DNA from: Candidatus Binatia bacterium
GTDB taxonomy: Bacteria > Desulfobacterota_B > Binatia > UBA9968 > JAJDTQ01
Direction: 5' to 3'
Assembly: GCA_022827045.1 (NCBI GenBank)
Contig: JAJDTQ010000227.1
Span: 1 to 5,003, forward strand
DNA length: 5,003 nucleotides
The translations under genes and the position numbers were made by a program. Shown here piece by piece: positions 1-5,003 of this stretch; within the stretch, counting starts at the first letter, position 1, and the number at the start of each line of letters is the position of its first letter. A model generated the notes under the pieces. That model was given only the letters and a program-made list of their open reading frames with translations. It was not told the origin of the DNA and did not search any database.

Positions 1-2
1 CC

Positions 3-1370
3 CACTGCGAATCGTGCCCCGCCTGGTGCTCCATCACCATGCGCACCGCTCTCTCCCGTACCTCCGGGGAGTACCTCGTTGACTTCTTCATGACCCCATC
101 CTCTCAAAGAATAGAGTCTCCGGGAAACCCGGGGCGGTTCACTCGGGAGCCTGTTCGGGTTCTGGTGTTGACCTTCAATCGGACCCTGCGTGGCTATGTG
201 ATGGAGCTTGTCCAGGAGCAGATCGCCGGCCATGATAGGGTTGAGATTACAGTTGAGACTTTTGGGCGCTGGGCGCGAACTCTCGTCAGACCTAAGAAGA
301 TTATGGACTCCGCAGCGTCCCGGACATATCTGACCAAACGGTTGAGGGCGACAGGCATTGATCGTAACGTGGACTACTTCGTCGACGAGATCGAGTACAT
401 CATGGGGCGGTTCCTGCCAGAGGAGCGAATTGCGTACCTGAATGCGGAACGGACGGGTCGGGGACGGGCGCCTGCGGTCCCTAGAACATTGCGCGCAAGA
501 CTCCTCGGTGAAGTAATTGAGCCGTACACCGAGTTCAAGGTGCAAGACGGCTCGGTTGATTGGAACGATGTCGCTGTAGAAGCTGCTTCTGTGGGTAGCG
601 ACCGGTACGAAGTGGTGGTCGTGGATGAAACTCAGGACCTTTCCGCCAACCAAGTCCGTGCAGTCCTCCGTCACCTCCAGGAAGATCACTCTACCACCTT
701 CATCATCGACGCGATGCAGAGGATCTATCCTCAAAGCTTTCGTTGGCAGGAAGTCGGCATCACGGTACGCCCGCAGATGGTGTTCACGCTCACCGAGAAT
801 CATCGCAATACTTCTCAAACCGCGCACCTTGCTTCCTCTCTCGTGGCCGACCTTCCCGTGGAGGAGGACGGGGTCCGACCTGACGCCAAGAGTTGCAGGC
901 GTACCGGCGAAGTTCCCCAAGTGATTGTCGGACCCTACAGCAGACAAATTCAGTACATGCTTGATCGTATGGCCCCATTTCTTGGCGCGGGAGAGACGGT
1001 GGCCATTCTTCAACCACGAGGTGATGGTTGGTTCAACTTCGTCAAGCAGGCTCTACAAGAACGGCAAATCGATTACTGTGTTCTAACGCGAAACCCAGAT
1101 TGGCCGAGTGGCACCGAACAGGTCGCGTTGTCAACCCTCCACTCAGCGAAGGGGCTCGAGTTCGATCATGTCTTGATTCCTGGACTCAACAGCGAGGTCA
1201 CCCCACACGGAGACGAGGAGGGAGATGGCGCCCTAGACTCGCTACGCCGGTTGGTAGCGATGGGCATCGGGCGCGCGCGAAGCAGTGTGATAATCGGCTA
1301 CAAGCCCGGCGAAGAGTCTGCCCTTGTCAAGCTATTCCCGCCCGACACCTACGCCCTGGTGCGCCTATAA
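3..1370 (+). CDS. UvrD/Rep-like superfamily 1 DNA helicase, 5' end not in window
   Basis: This is an SF1A-type ATP-dependent helicase, expected to translocate on single-stranded DNA. Residues are counted from the ATG at 39. Motif Ia is VRVLVLTFNR (39-48). The Walker B/DExx box is VVVVDETQDL (192-201), with acidic pair D196/E197. Motif III is FIIDAMQRIY (221-230). Motif IV is TENHRNT (252-258). Motif V is LSTLHSAKGLEFDHV (364-378). Motif VI is GIGRARSSVIIGY (409-421), with the arginine-finger region at R412/R414. The order and spacing match a UvrD_C_2-type helicase. The Walker A motif (GxGKT), normally 25-35 residues before motif Ia, is not found in any forward frame. The frame stays open to the left edge (codon at 3), and neither ATG 39 nor ATG 90 has a ribosome binding site. 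The gene probably begins upstream, or it is damaged at its 5' end. It ends 14 bases before the DarT gene, so co-transcription is likely. The family is confident; the start and activity are not. Confidence 0.85.
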   Translation, partial: HCESCPAWCSITMRTALSRTSGEYLVDFFMTPSSQRIESPGNPGRFTREPVRVLVLTFNRTLRGYVMELVQEQIAGHDRVEITVETFGRWARTLVRPKKIMDSAASRTYLTKRLRATGIDRNVDYFVDEIEYIMGRFLPEERIAYLNAERTGRGRAPAVPRTLRARLLGEVIEPYTEFKVQDGSVDWNDVAVEAASVGSDRYEVVVVDETQDLSANQVRAVLRHLQEDHSTTFIIDAMQRIYPQSFRWQEVGITVRPQMVFTLTENHRNTSQTAHLASSLVADLPVEEDGVRPDAKSCRRTGEVPQVIVGPYSRQIQYMLDRMAPFLGAGETVAILQPRGDGWFNFVKQALQERQIDYCVLTRNPDWPSGTEQVALSTLHSAKGLEFDHVLIPGLNSEVTPHGDEEGDGALDSLRRLVAMGIGRARSSVIIGYKPGEESALVKLFPPDTYALVRL

Positions 1371-1384
1371 CAGGCTGTTGGCCA

Positions 1385-2068
1385 ATGAACATACCCAGAC
1401 AGGCTCTTCCGCGCACGCCACAAGAAGTCGCCAAGCTTACCGGCTGTCCTGGTGTCGTTGCAGAGGCTACAGGGAGGGGGATCAAGGATATCGTCCATTT
1501 TACTACACTGAAAGGGGCTGTCGGCGTGTTGGCATCGGTGGCGGTGAAAAGCCGCTCGCGCCTCCCCAAGGACAGATACTTGGAGCACGTCTATCGCCCC
1601 AACGCTAATACGCGAAAGGATCCATCGTGGCTCGACTATGTCAACTTGTCGATCGAGCGCATAAACGATTCGATGTTCAACACATCGGCGAGGTGGCACA
1701 TAACCGACAACAACCCGTGGGTCGTCCTTTCTTTCGATGTGGAGGTCCTCGGCCATCCTGGTGTTGTTTTCACGACAACCAACAACATCTACCCGTCCTG
1801 CCAGCGCGCCGAAGGACGTCCGGGGTTCAAGGCGATGTTCGCCGATTCGGTGCTGGGGCGTTACCACCGCGTCCAAACACGGGACGGAAAGAGACCTTGC
1901 TGGCCGACCGACCGCCAAGCCGAAGTGCTGTACCCCGGAGAGCTTTCGTGCGAGTATCTGCGGCGTATTGATGTCCAGCTTCCGGAAGCCGAAGACGATA
2001 TTCGCGGGGCCTTGGCAGGACTGAACCGGAGCGTGCCTGTTCGGTATGCACCGGAGGTATTCCAATGA
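1385..2068 (+). CDS. darT: DarT-family (DUF4433) ssDNA ADP-ribosyltransferase, toxin candidate
   Basis: This 227-residue protein resembles DarT, which transfers ADP-ribose from NAD+ onto a base of single-stranded DNA (thymidine, or guanosine in some subfamilies), blocking replication. Visible family signatures, in order: DIVHFTTL (35-42) for NAD binding; SRSRL (56-60), whose R57 probably matches the active-site arginine; YVNLSI (85-90); MFN (97-99); WVVLSFDVEVL (112-122); TTNN (131-134); GFKAMFAD (147-154); and PTDRQAEVLYPGEL (174-187). E180 sits where the catalytic glutamate of DarT lies. About 33 residues precede the first core motif, somewhat more than in typical DarT. The ATG at 1385 is the only plausible start in frame, since the upstream part of this open frame overlaps the helicase out of frame. 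No clear Shine-Dalgarno precedes it, so translation may depend on ribosomes finishing the helicase 14 bases away. The stop codon overlaps the next gene's start. All key residues appear present, so an active toxin is plausible. Confidence 0.87.
   Translation: MNIPRQALPRTPQEVAKLTGCPGVVAEATGRGIKDIVHFTTLKGAVGVLASVAVKSRSRLPKDRYLEHVYRPNANTRKDPSWLDYVNLSIERINDSMFNTSARWHITDNNPWVVLSFDVEVLGHPGVVFTTTNNIYPSCQRAEGRPGFKAMFADSVLGRYHRVQTRDGKRPCWPTDRQAEVLYPGELSCEYLRRIDVQLPEAEDDIRGALAGLNRSVPVRYAPEVFQ
2053..2057 (+). promoter_or_regulatory. Ribosome binding site for the ADP-ribosylglycohydrolase gene
   Basis: GGAGG lies seven bases before the ATG at 2065, inside the last codons of the DarT gene. It fixes the start of the downstream gene and supports translational coupling through the ATGA overlap (start 2065-2067, stop 2066-2068). 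It is much stronger than anything in front of DarT, which would favour more hydrolase than toxin, the usual bias for an antitoxin. Confidence 0.8.
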
Positions 2069-3840
2069 GTGAACCGGAACTGTTCCCTGACGTGCGGCAT
2101 CCGAAGGCCCTTGGCGGGACATCTCCCGTCGACATTTCCAGCCGTAGGATCCCAGTCCAGCGTTCGGCCCTGTGGGCCGCATATGGCGATGCCCTGGGGT
2201 GGATCAGCGAACTGACGACCGAGGCAGGTCTGAGGAAGCGGACCTTCGGAAGGGGGTTGTGTCGACCCGTTGAATGGGCGCGACGGATAGGGGGGCGCGG
2301 GGGCGTCGTCGCGACGATGCCGCGCGGGTGTTACTCGGATGATTCGCAACTTCGTCTCGCAACCGGACGTGCGATTCGAGCCGACGGTTTCGATGTGGAG
2401 GCATTCGCCAAGATCGAGTTGCCAGTCTGGCTAAGCTACGCCTTGGGAGCCGGAAAGTCGACGAGTGCCGCGGCGTCCAACTTGGCCAAGCCAAAGGTTC
2501 CCTGGTTCTGTAACACGTTCAAAGGTTGGACGAATTCAGGCGGTAATGGTGCGGCGATGCGCGTCCAACCGCACGTTTGGGCGGCTTCAAGGCCCGGCGA
2601 ACCGGTAAGTTTTCTCCCCGATGTGGTCCGTAACGCGATTTGCACCCACTCGAATCCCTGCGGGCTGATGGGTGCGGTGCTCCATTCACTGGCGCTAGCG
2701 CACACCGTTGCTGCGCGCACGCCTCCGACGCCCGACGATCTCTTTAAGGCTGTCGATCTGGCTGAGAGTCTTCCTGATCAGATACACAACGACCAGGAGG
2801 TGGGACACTACTGGCGAGCGGCGTTCGAGCGGGAATCCGGCGACTTCGGAGAAGCGTGGGCAAGGGTTATCGACCAGACGAAGGAAGCGATTCGCATCGC
2901 AGGCGCTTTACCGTCGGGCGTCACAGGCGCGGCCCGCTACGACAGTATGATCGAAAACCTTGGGCTGCGTAAGCCCGCCACTCGCGGAAGCGGATTATTG
3001 ACGGCAGTCGCCGCAACAGGCTTGACTTGGTGCGAAGAGCGCCCAGAGGAAGCCTTGCGTATTGCCGCCAATTCGCTTGGCACGGACACGGATACCATCG
3101 CGACGATGACGGGGGCGATTCTCGGGGCTCTCGCCGATGAGGACCCGCCGGTGGACGTGTTGGACACAAGCCTGTTTCGCTCGGAGGCCGATCGTTTGGC
3201 GGAGATAGGAGCAGGCGGACAACCCCCGAGCCATCACTATCCGGACCTGCTGCACTGGTCCGCCCCGGAGTCTCGCGCCGATGCTCTGCTTTTTTCCGCG
3301 GGAGGGGGGCTGCATGTTCTCGGTCTCGGCTCAGCGGTTGCTAAAGATGAGCCCATGCCTTCACGCCAAGCCGGCTTCGGGTGGCAATGGCTGCGGTTGG
3401 AGATCGGCCAAACGATCTTCATCAAACGTCGCAATGATCTGACGCACGGCGACGCGGGCAGCGCGCACCCCGCCGAACCCGCCACAACACCCTCCCCCTC
3501 GGCAGACAACAGTGGCAAGGAGGGGACCCCCTCTTCCCCCGTGGGACTGGATTTCCCTTCACAACCATCGAAGCCCCTGGATCTCCAACGGGCCCTGGAC
3601 TATGTGCGGGAACACAGGGGCGATGATCGTATAGTCGGCAGAGCGCTGAGGCGACTCGTGAACGAGGGCTCCATCGGCGAAATCGCCGCGTTCACGGCCT
3701 CGTTGATCGAACTGCTCCGCCAACCGGAACCTCCTACGCGCAATGCGGAATCTGACCGGATCTCCGAACCGGAACCGTTAGACCACTTTGCCGAACCTGC
3801 CACACACAATTCGGAAGTCCGCGAGGACAAGAGCGAGTGA
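2065..3840 (+). CDS. ADP-ribosylglycohydrolase (DraG/ARH family) with C-terminal extension, candidate DarT antidote
   Basis: This 591-residue protein has an N-terminal ARH fold, a di-magnesium enzyme class that removes ADP-ribose from modified macromolecules. Visible motifs: AAYGDALGWISE (38-49), the first helix signature; YSDDSQ (90-95), with metal ligands S91, D92 and D93; SGGNGAAMR (158-166); and GTDTDT (339-344), with metal ligands D341 and D343. The family consensus in the last motif is GGDTDT, so T340 replaces a glycine. The ARH part ends near residue 375. It is followed by a block rich in Trp and Gly (about 390-456, including HWSAPESRADAL and GWQWLRLEIGQTIFIKRR), then a Pro/Ser/Thr/Gly-rich linker (about 459-505), then a predicted helical segment (505-553) and a charged tail. 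I do not recognise the extension. TTA codons at residues 282, 311 and 572 are unusual for a high-GC actinobacterium and fit transfer. Coupling to DarT suggests it reverses DarT-made DNA ADP-ribosylation or neutralises the toxin. The ARH assignment is strong; the substrate is inferred. Confidence 0.9.
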   Translation: MSEPELFPDVRHPKALGGTSPVDISSRRIPVQRSALWAAYGDALGWISELTTEAGLRKRTFGRGLCRPVEWARRIGGRGGVVATMPRGCYSDDSQLRLATGRAIRADGFDVEAFAKIELPVWLSYALGAGKSTSAAASNLAKPKVPWFCNTFKGWTNSGGNGAAMRVQPHVWAASRPGEPVSFLPDVVRNAICTHSNPCGLMGAVLHSLALAHTVAARTPPTPDDLFKAVDLAESLPDQIHNDQEVGHYWRAAFERESGDFGEAWARVIDQTKEAIRIAGALPSGVTGAARYDSMIENLGLRKPATRGSGLLTAVAATGLTWCEERPEEALRIAANSLGTDTDTIATMTGAILGALADEDPPVDVLDTSLFRSEADRLAEIGAGGQPPSHHYPDLLHWSAPESRADALLFSAGGGLHVLGLGSAVAKDEPMPSRQAGFGWQWLRLEIGQTIFIKRRNDLTHGDAGSAHPAEPATTPSPSADNSGKEGTPSSPVGLDFPSQPSKPLDLQRALDYVREHRGDDRIVGRALRRLVNEGSIGEIAAFTASLIELLRQPEPPTRNAESDRISEPEPLDHFAEPATHNSEVREDKSE

Positions 3841-3928
3841 ACCGTTAAGGGATCACTTCCCGCAGTCTCGTGGACTTCACGCGTTGCCAACCAGGGATTG
3901 GAAACTTTCCCAAGAAGGAGCTTAACCC
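3841..3928 (+). other. Intergenic gap between the cassette and the amidohydrolase gene
   Basis: These 88 bases separate the ADP-ribosylglycohydrolase from the next gene. They hold weak dyads only: GGGA/TCCC around 3849-3861, and a perfect 5+1+5 palindrome GGAAACTTTCC at 3900-3910, just before the ribosome binding site. There is no convincing terminator (no GC-rich stem with a T run) and no clear -35/-10 pair. The two flanking genes differ in base composition, so this gap is where the cassette probably ends. Confidence 0.45.
3916..3920 (+). promoter_or_regulatory. Ribosome binding site for the amidohydrolase gene
   Basis: AGGAG, within AAGAAGGAG at 3912-3920, ends eight bases before the ATG at 3929. 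Spacing and match are good, and this decides the start codon. Confidence 0.8.
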
Positions 3929-4765
3929 ATGATCAACGTGGACTACCCCATTATCGACGGTGACGGGCATGTGGTGGAGCCGGACCAGGAGATGGCGCAG
4001 TACCTGCCGGAGCGGTTCCGGCGCATCCCCGGCAATCGCGAGTACTCGCTGTTCCCCCAGGACGCCTGGGCGTTCGGGGTGGTGGACCCGCACAAGCAGG
4101 ACGTGCCGGACGCGGCCATGTGGCTGAGCTTCCTGGACGACGCGGGCATCAGCGCCACCGTGTTGTACCCGAGCAACGCCGCAGCCGTGGGCATGGTGCG
4201 CCGGGTGGAGTGGTCCGTGGACCTGGCGCGGGCGTACAACGACTGGCTGCACGACAAGTTCCTGCGCCAGAGCGAGCGCCTGCTGGGGGTGGCGCTGCTG
4301 CCGGTGCACGACGTCGGCGCCTGCGTCACCGAGCTGCGCCGCTGTGTGGGCGAGCTGGGCTTCGTCGGCGCCATCCTGCCGTCCATCTCGTCACCCCTCA
4401 TGGCCTACGGCAACCCCGAGTTCGACCCCATCTACGCCACCGCCAACGAGCTCGACACCATGATCGCGGTCCACGGCGGTTTCGTGGGGGCACACAACTT
4501 CGCCGACCCGCTGCGCACCTACCGGGAGGTCCGCGCCCTCAAGCACGTGATCCCACTCATGAGCCACGCCACCAGCATGATCTCCCAGGGGGTCTTCGAC
4601 CGTTACCCCAACCTGCGGGTGGCCTACCTGGAGGCGGGGTGCGGATGGGTGCCGTACCTGATGGACGTGCTCGACGAGCAGTTCGAGCGCAAGGGCGCCG
4701 GCGACCTCAAGCGCAAGCCCAGCGAGTACCTGATGGACCCAAATGGATTAAATTTGATTAACTAG
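3929..4765 (+). CDS. Amidohydrolase family 2 (ACMSD-like) TIM-barrel protein, C-terminally truncated
   Basis: A 278-residue product of the Amidohydro_2 family (metal-dependent hydrolases/decarboxylases related to aminocarboxymuconate-semialdehyde decarboxylase). It starts with IIDGDGHVVEP (8-18), the form of the N-terminal metal motif with a single histidine (H14). Candidate ligands follow at H182 (IAVHGG) and H213 (LMSHATSM), and then comes the family block GVFDRYPNLRVAYLEAGCGWVPYL (about 221-244), containing E235. Homologous sequence runs through KRKPSEYL (261-268) and then stops. The last eight or nine residues (PNGLNLIN) are encoded by AT-rich DNA unlike the rest of the gene. Family members usually run on for roughly 70-80 residues and include an SDYPH-type motif with a catalytic metal-binding Asp, so this copy is probably inactive, a gene broken by insertion or recombination. 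Its codon use is strongly GC-biased, unlike the three genes to its left. The natural substrate cannot be named. Confidence 0.85.
   Translation: MINVDYPIIDGDGHVVEPDQEMAQYLPERFRRIPGNREYSLFPQDAWAFGVVDPHKQDVPDAAMWLSFLDDAGISATVLYPSNAAAVGMVRRVEWSVDLARAYNDWLHDKFLRQSERLLGVALLPVHDVGACVTELRRCVGELGFVGAILPSISSPLMAYGNPEFDPIYATANELDTMIAVHGGFVGAHNFADPLRTYREVRALKHVIPLMSHATSMISQGVFDRYPNLRVAYLEAGCGWVPYLMDVLDEQFERKGAGDLKRKPSEYLMDPNGLNLIN
4739..4765. other. AT-rich junction truncating the amidohydrolase gene
   Basis: Within a few bases of 4739 the sequence changes from GC-rich coding DNA to an AT-rich stretch that supplies the in-frame TAG at 4763-4765. It contains a direct repeat of GATTAA at 4746-4751 and 4756-4761, a 10-base period. 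The break falls inside a conserved domain, so a mobile-element end or a recombination joint is likely. The other end lies outside the window, so no target duplication or terminal inverted repeat can be checked. Confidence 0.6.
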
Positions 4766-4801
4766 CTGAAATTACGGTATTTTTCATACAACTATCCCTT
4801 G

Positions 4802-4870
4802 GCGTAAGCGGATCGGAAGCGGTTTGAGTACAACAACAGCGTAAATCAGCGCGTGCCCGTCGCGTAAGCG
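4802..4870 (+). repeat. Direct repeats of GCGTAAGCG, 60 bases apart
   Basis: The nonamer GCGTAAGCG occurs at 4802-4810 and 4862-4870, exactly 60 bases apart. A third partial copy (GCGTAA) lies at 4839-4844. The second full copy forms the top of the hairpin at 4851-4881. Such short spaced repeats can be transposase or regulator binding sites, but no protein can be named and two copies could arise by chance. Confidence 0.45.
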
Positions 4871-4881
4871 TTCGGGCATGC
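4851..4881. other. Strong 12-bp hairpin with GTAA tetraloop
   Basis: Bases 4851-4859 pair with 4873-4881 (nine pairs, one of them G-T). An internal loop of T against TT (4860; 4871-4872) follows, then CGC/GCG (4861-4863 with 4868-4870) closed by the loop GTAA, which is GNRA-type as RNA. No T run follows, so it is not a classical rho-independent terminator. It resembles folded ends or regulatory stems of mobile elements. Confidence 0.6.
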
Positions 4882-4960
4882 CGTGGAGTCCCGTGTCTGG
4901 GTCATTATCCACGCCGAACTGAAGGTGTGCAAGGATTTAGGCTGGTAACACGATTCGATC

Positions 4961-4979
4961 TGCGCTATCCTTGAGCGCA
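4961..4979. promoter_or_regulatory. Perfect dyad overlapping a possible start codon
   Basis: TGCGCT at 4961-4966 and AGCGCA at 4974-4979 are exact inverted repeats around the 7-base loop ATCCTTG. The right arm ends on the A of the ATG at 4979. It could be an operator or a translation-blocking hairpin for the downstream frame; neither is proven. Confidence 0.35.
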
Positions 4980-5003
4980 TGTCGGTTCTCGACGACGATC
5001 TTT
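4979..5003 (+). CDS. Possible 5' end of an unidentified gene, cut by the window edge
   Basis: An ATG at 4979 opens a frame reading MSVLDDDL to the window end. It is the only usual start after an in-frame TAA at 4946-4948. No Shine-Dalgarno is visible close to it. Position and context, beyond a gene-breaking junction, would suit the start of a transposase, but eight residues cannot identify a family. Confidence 0.25.

Larger units (their letters stand above)
4766..4978. other. Non-coding stretch with repeats and hairpins, possible mobile-element end
   Basis: No supportable gene lies here on either strand; open frames are short and lack ribosome binding sites. It begins AT-rich and becomes mixed in composition. 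It contains the 9-base repeat GCGTAAGCG twice, a strong hairpin (4851-4881), an inverted pair CAAGGAT/ATCCTTG (4930-4936 and 4967-4973) and a 6-base dyad just before a possible start codon. The arrangement, an upstream gene cut short, 240 bases of untranslated DNA, then a new start, would fit the left end of an insertion element or island. No known terminal sequence is recognised. Confidence 0.4.

Noticed and set aside
1028..1384. Upstream extension of the DarT reading frame overlapping the helicase gene
   Set aside because: This part lies out of frame under clear helicase motifs V and VI, and its translation is Arg/Pro-rich with no DarT family motif; ATG 1385 fits the DarT core.
1349..2182. 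Long minus-strand open frame opposite the DarT gene
   Set aside because: It is the shadow of the DarT and early ARH coding sequence; the plus strand carries recognisable conserved motifs and the ribosome binding site.
3849..3877. Rho-independent terminator after the ARH gene
   Set aside because: Only 4-bp stems (GGGA/TCCC and AGTC/GACT) without a T run are present; too weak to call.
3845..4309. Minus-strand frame opposite the amidohydrolase start
   Set aside because: Its His/Gln/Arg/Val-rich translation is an antisense artefact of GC-rich codons, with no recognisable domain.
4120..4761. Long plus-strand frame inside the amidohydrolase gene (Arg/Gly/Pro-rich)
   Set aside because: Its composition is typical of a shifted frame in GC-rich coding DNA; the overlapping frame has clear amidohydrolase motifs.
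4851..4881. Group II intron domain V
   Set aside because: The hairpin has a GNRA-type loop and an internal loop, but it lacks the catalytic AGC triad and the usual 5-bp upper stem, and no neighbouring intron domain is seen.
4784..4912. Short minus-strand frame (GTG start, 42 residues) reading smoothly through the hairpin and repeats
   Set aside because: There is no ribosome binding site and no recognised motif, and it contains rare TTA codons within the repeats; it is too short to support as a gene.
1..5003. CRISPR array, tRNA or rRNA genes
   Set aside because: No regularly spaced repeat array and no tRNA or rRNA-like sequence was seen on reading through; almost the whole window is protein-coding.

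Overview
The window looks like chromosomal DNA from a high-GC actinobacterium. The fourth gene is strongly GC-rich in third codon positions, and one 60-base line of it (4021-4080) counts 42 G+C. The first three genes are clearly less GC-rich: the line 241-300 counts 30 of 60, and the ADP-ribosylglycohydrolase gene contains several rare TTA leucine codons. I read positions 1-3840 as a horizontally acquired accessory cassette sitting next to more native-looking DNA.

Layout: (1) positions 3-1370 encode the motif Ia-to-VI part of a UvrD-like superfamily 1 helicase; its reading frame is open at the left edge and no Walker A motif is visible. (2) Positions 1385-2068 encode a DarT-family (DUF4433) DNA ADP-ribosyltransferase with the family's catalytic block. 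(3) Positions 2065-3840 encode a 591-residue protein with an N-terminal ADP-ribosylglycohydrolase (DraG/ARH) domain and a C-terminal extension. It overlaps the DarT gene by an ATGA junction and has a good ribosome binding site. (4) Positions 3929-4765, after an 88-base gap, encode an amidohydrolase-2 (ACMSD-like) TIM-barrel protein that loses its C-terminus at an abrupt AT-rich junction near 4739. (5) Positions 4766-5003 are mostly non-coding and hold a strong hairpin, short direct repeats, a dyad and the possible start of another gene at 4979.

How the genes may work together: DarT enzymes attach ADP-ribose from NAD+ to bases in single-stranded DNA, and they are normally held in check by the DarG macrodomain hydrolase (DarTG toxin-antitoxin and phage-defence systems). 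Here no macrodomain or NADAR protein is seen. The translationally coupled neighbour is instead an ARH-fold hydrolase, the natural candidate for reversing the modification or silencing the toxin. A DNA helicase encoded 14 bases upstream could supply or recognise single-stranded DNA. The helicase-DarT-ARH trio is therefore a candidate three-gene ADP-ribosylation defence or toxin-antitoxin module, and it is the main point of interest. The operon and family assignments rest on sequence motifs; the system-level function is inference.
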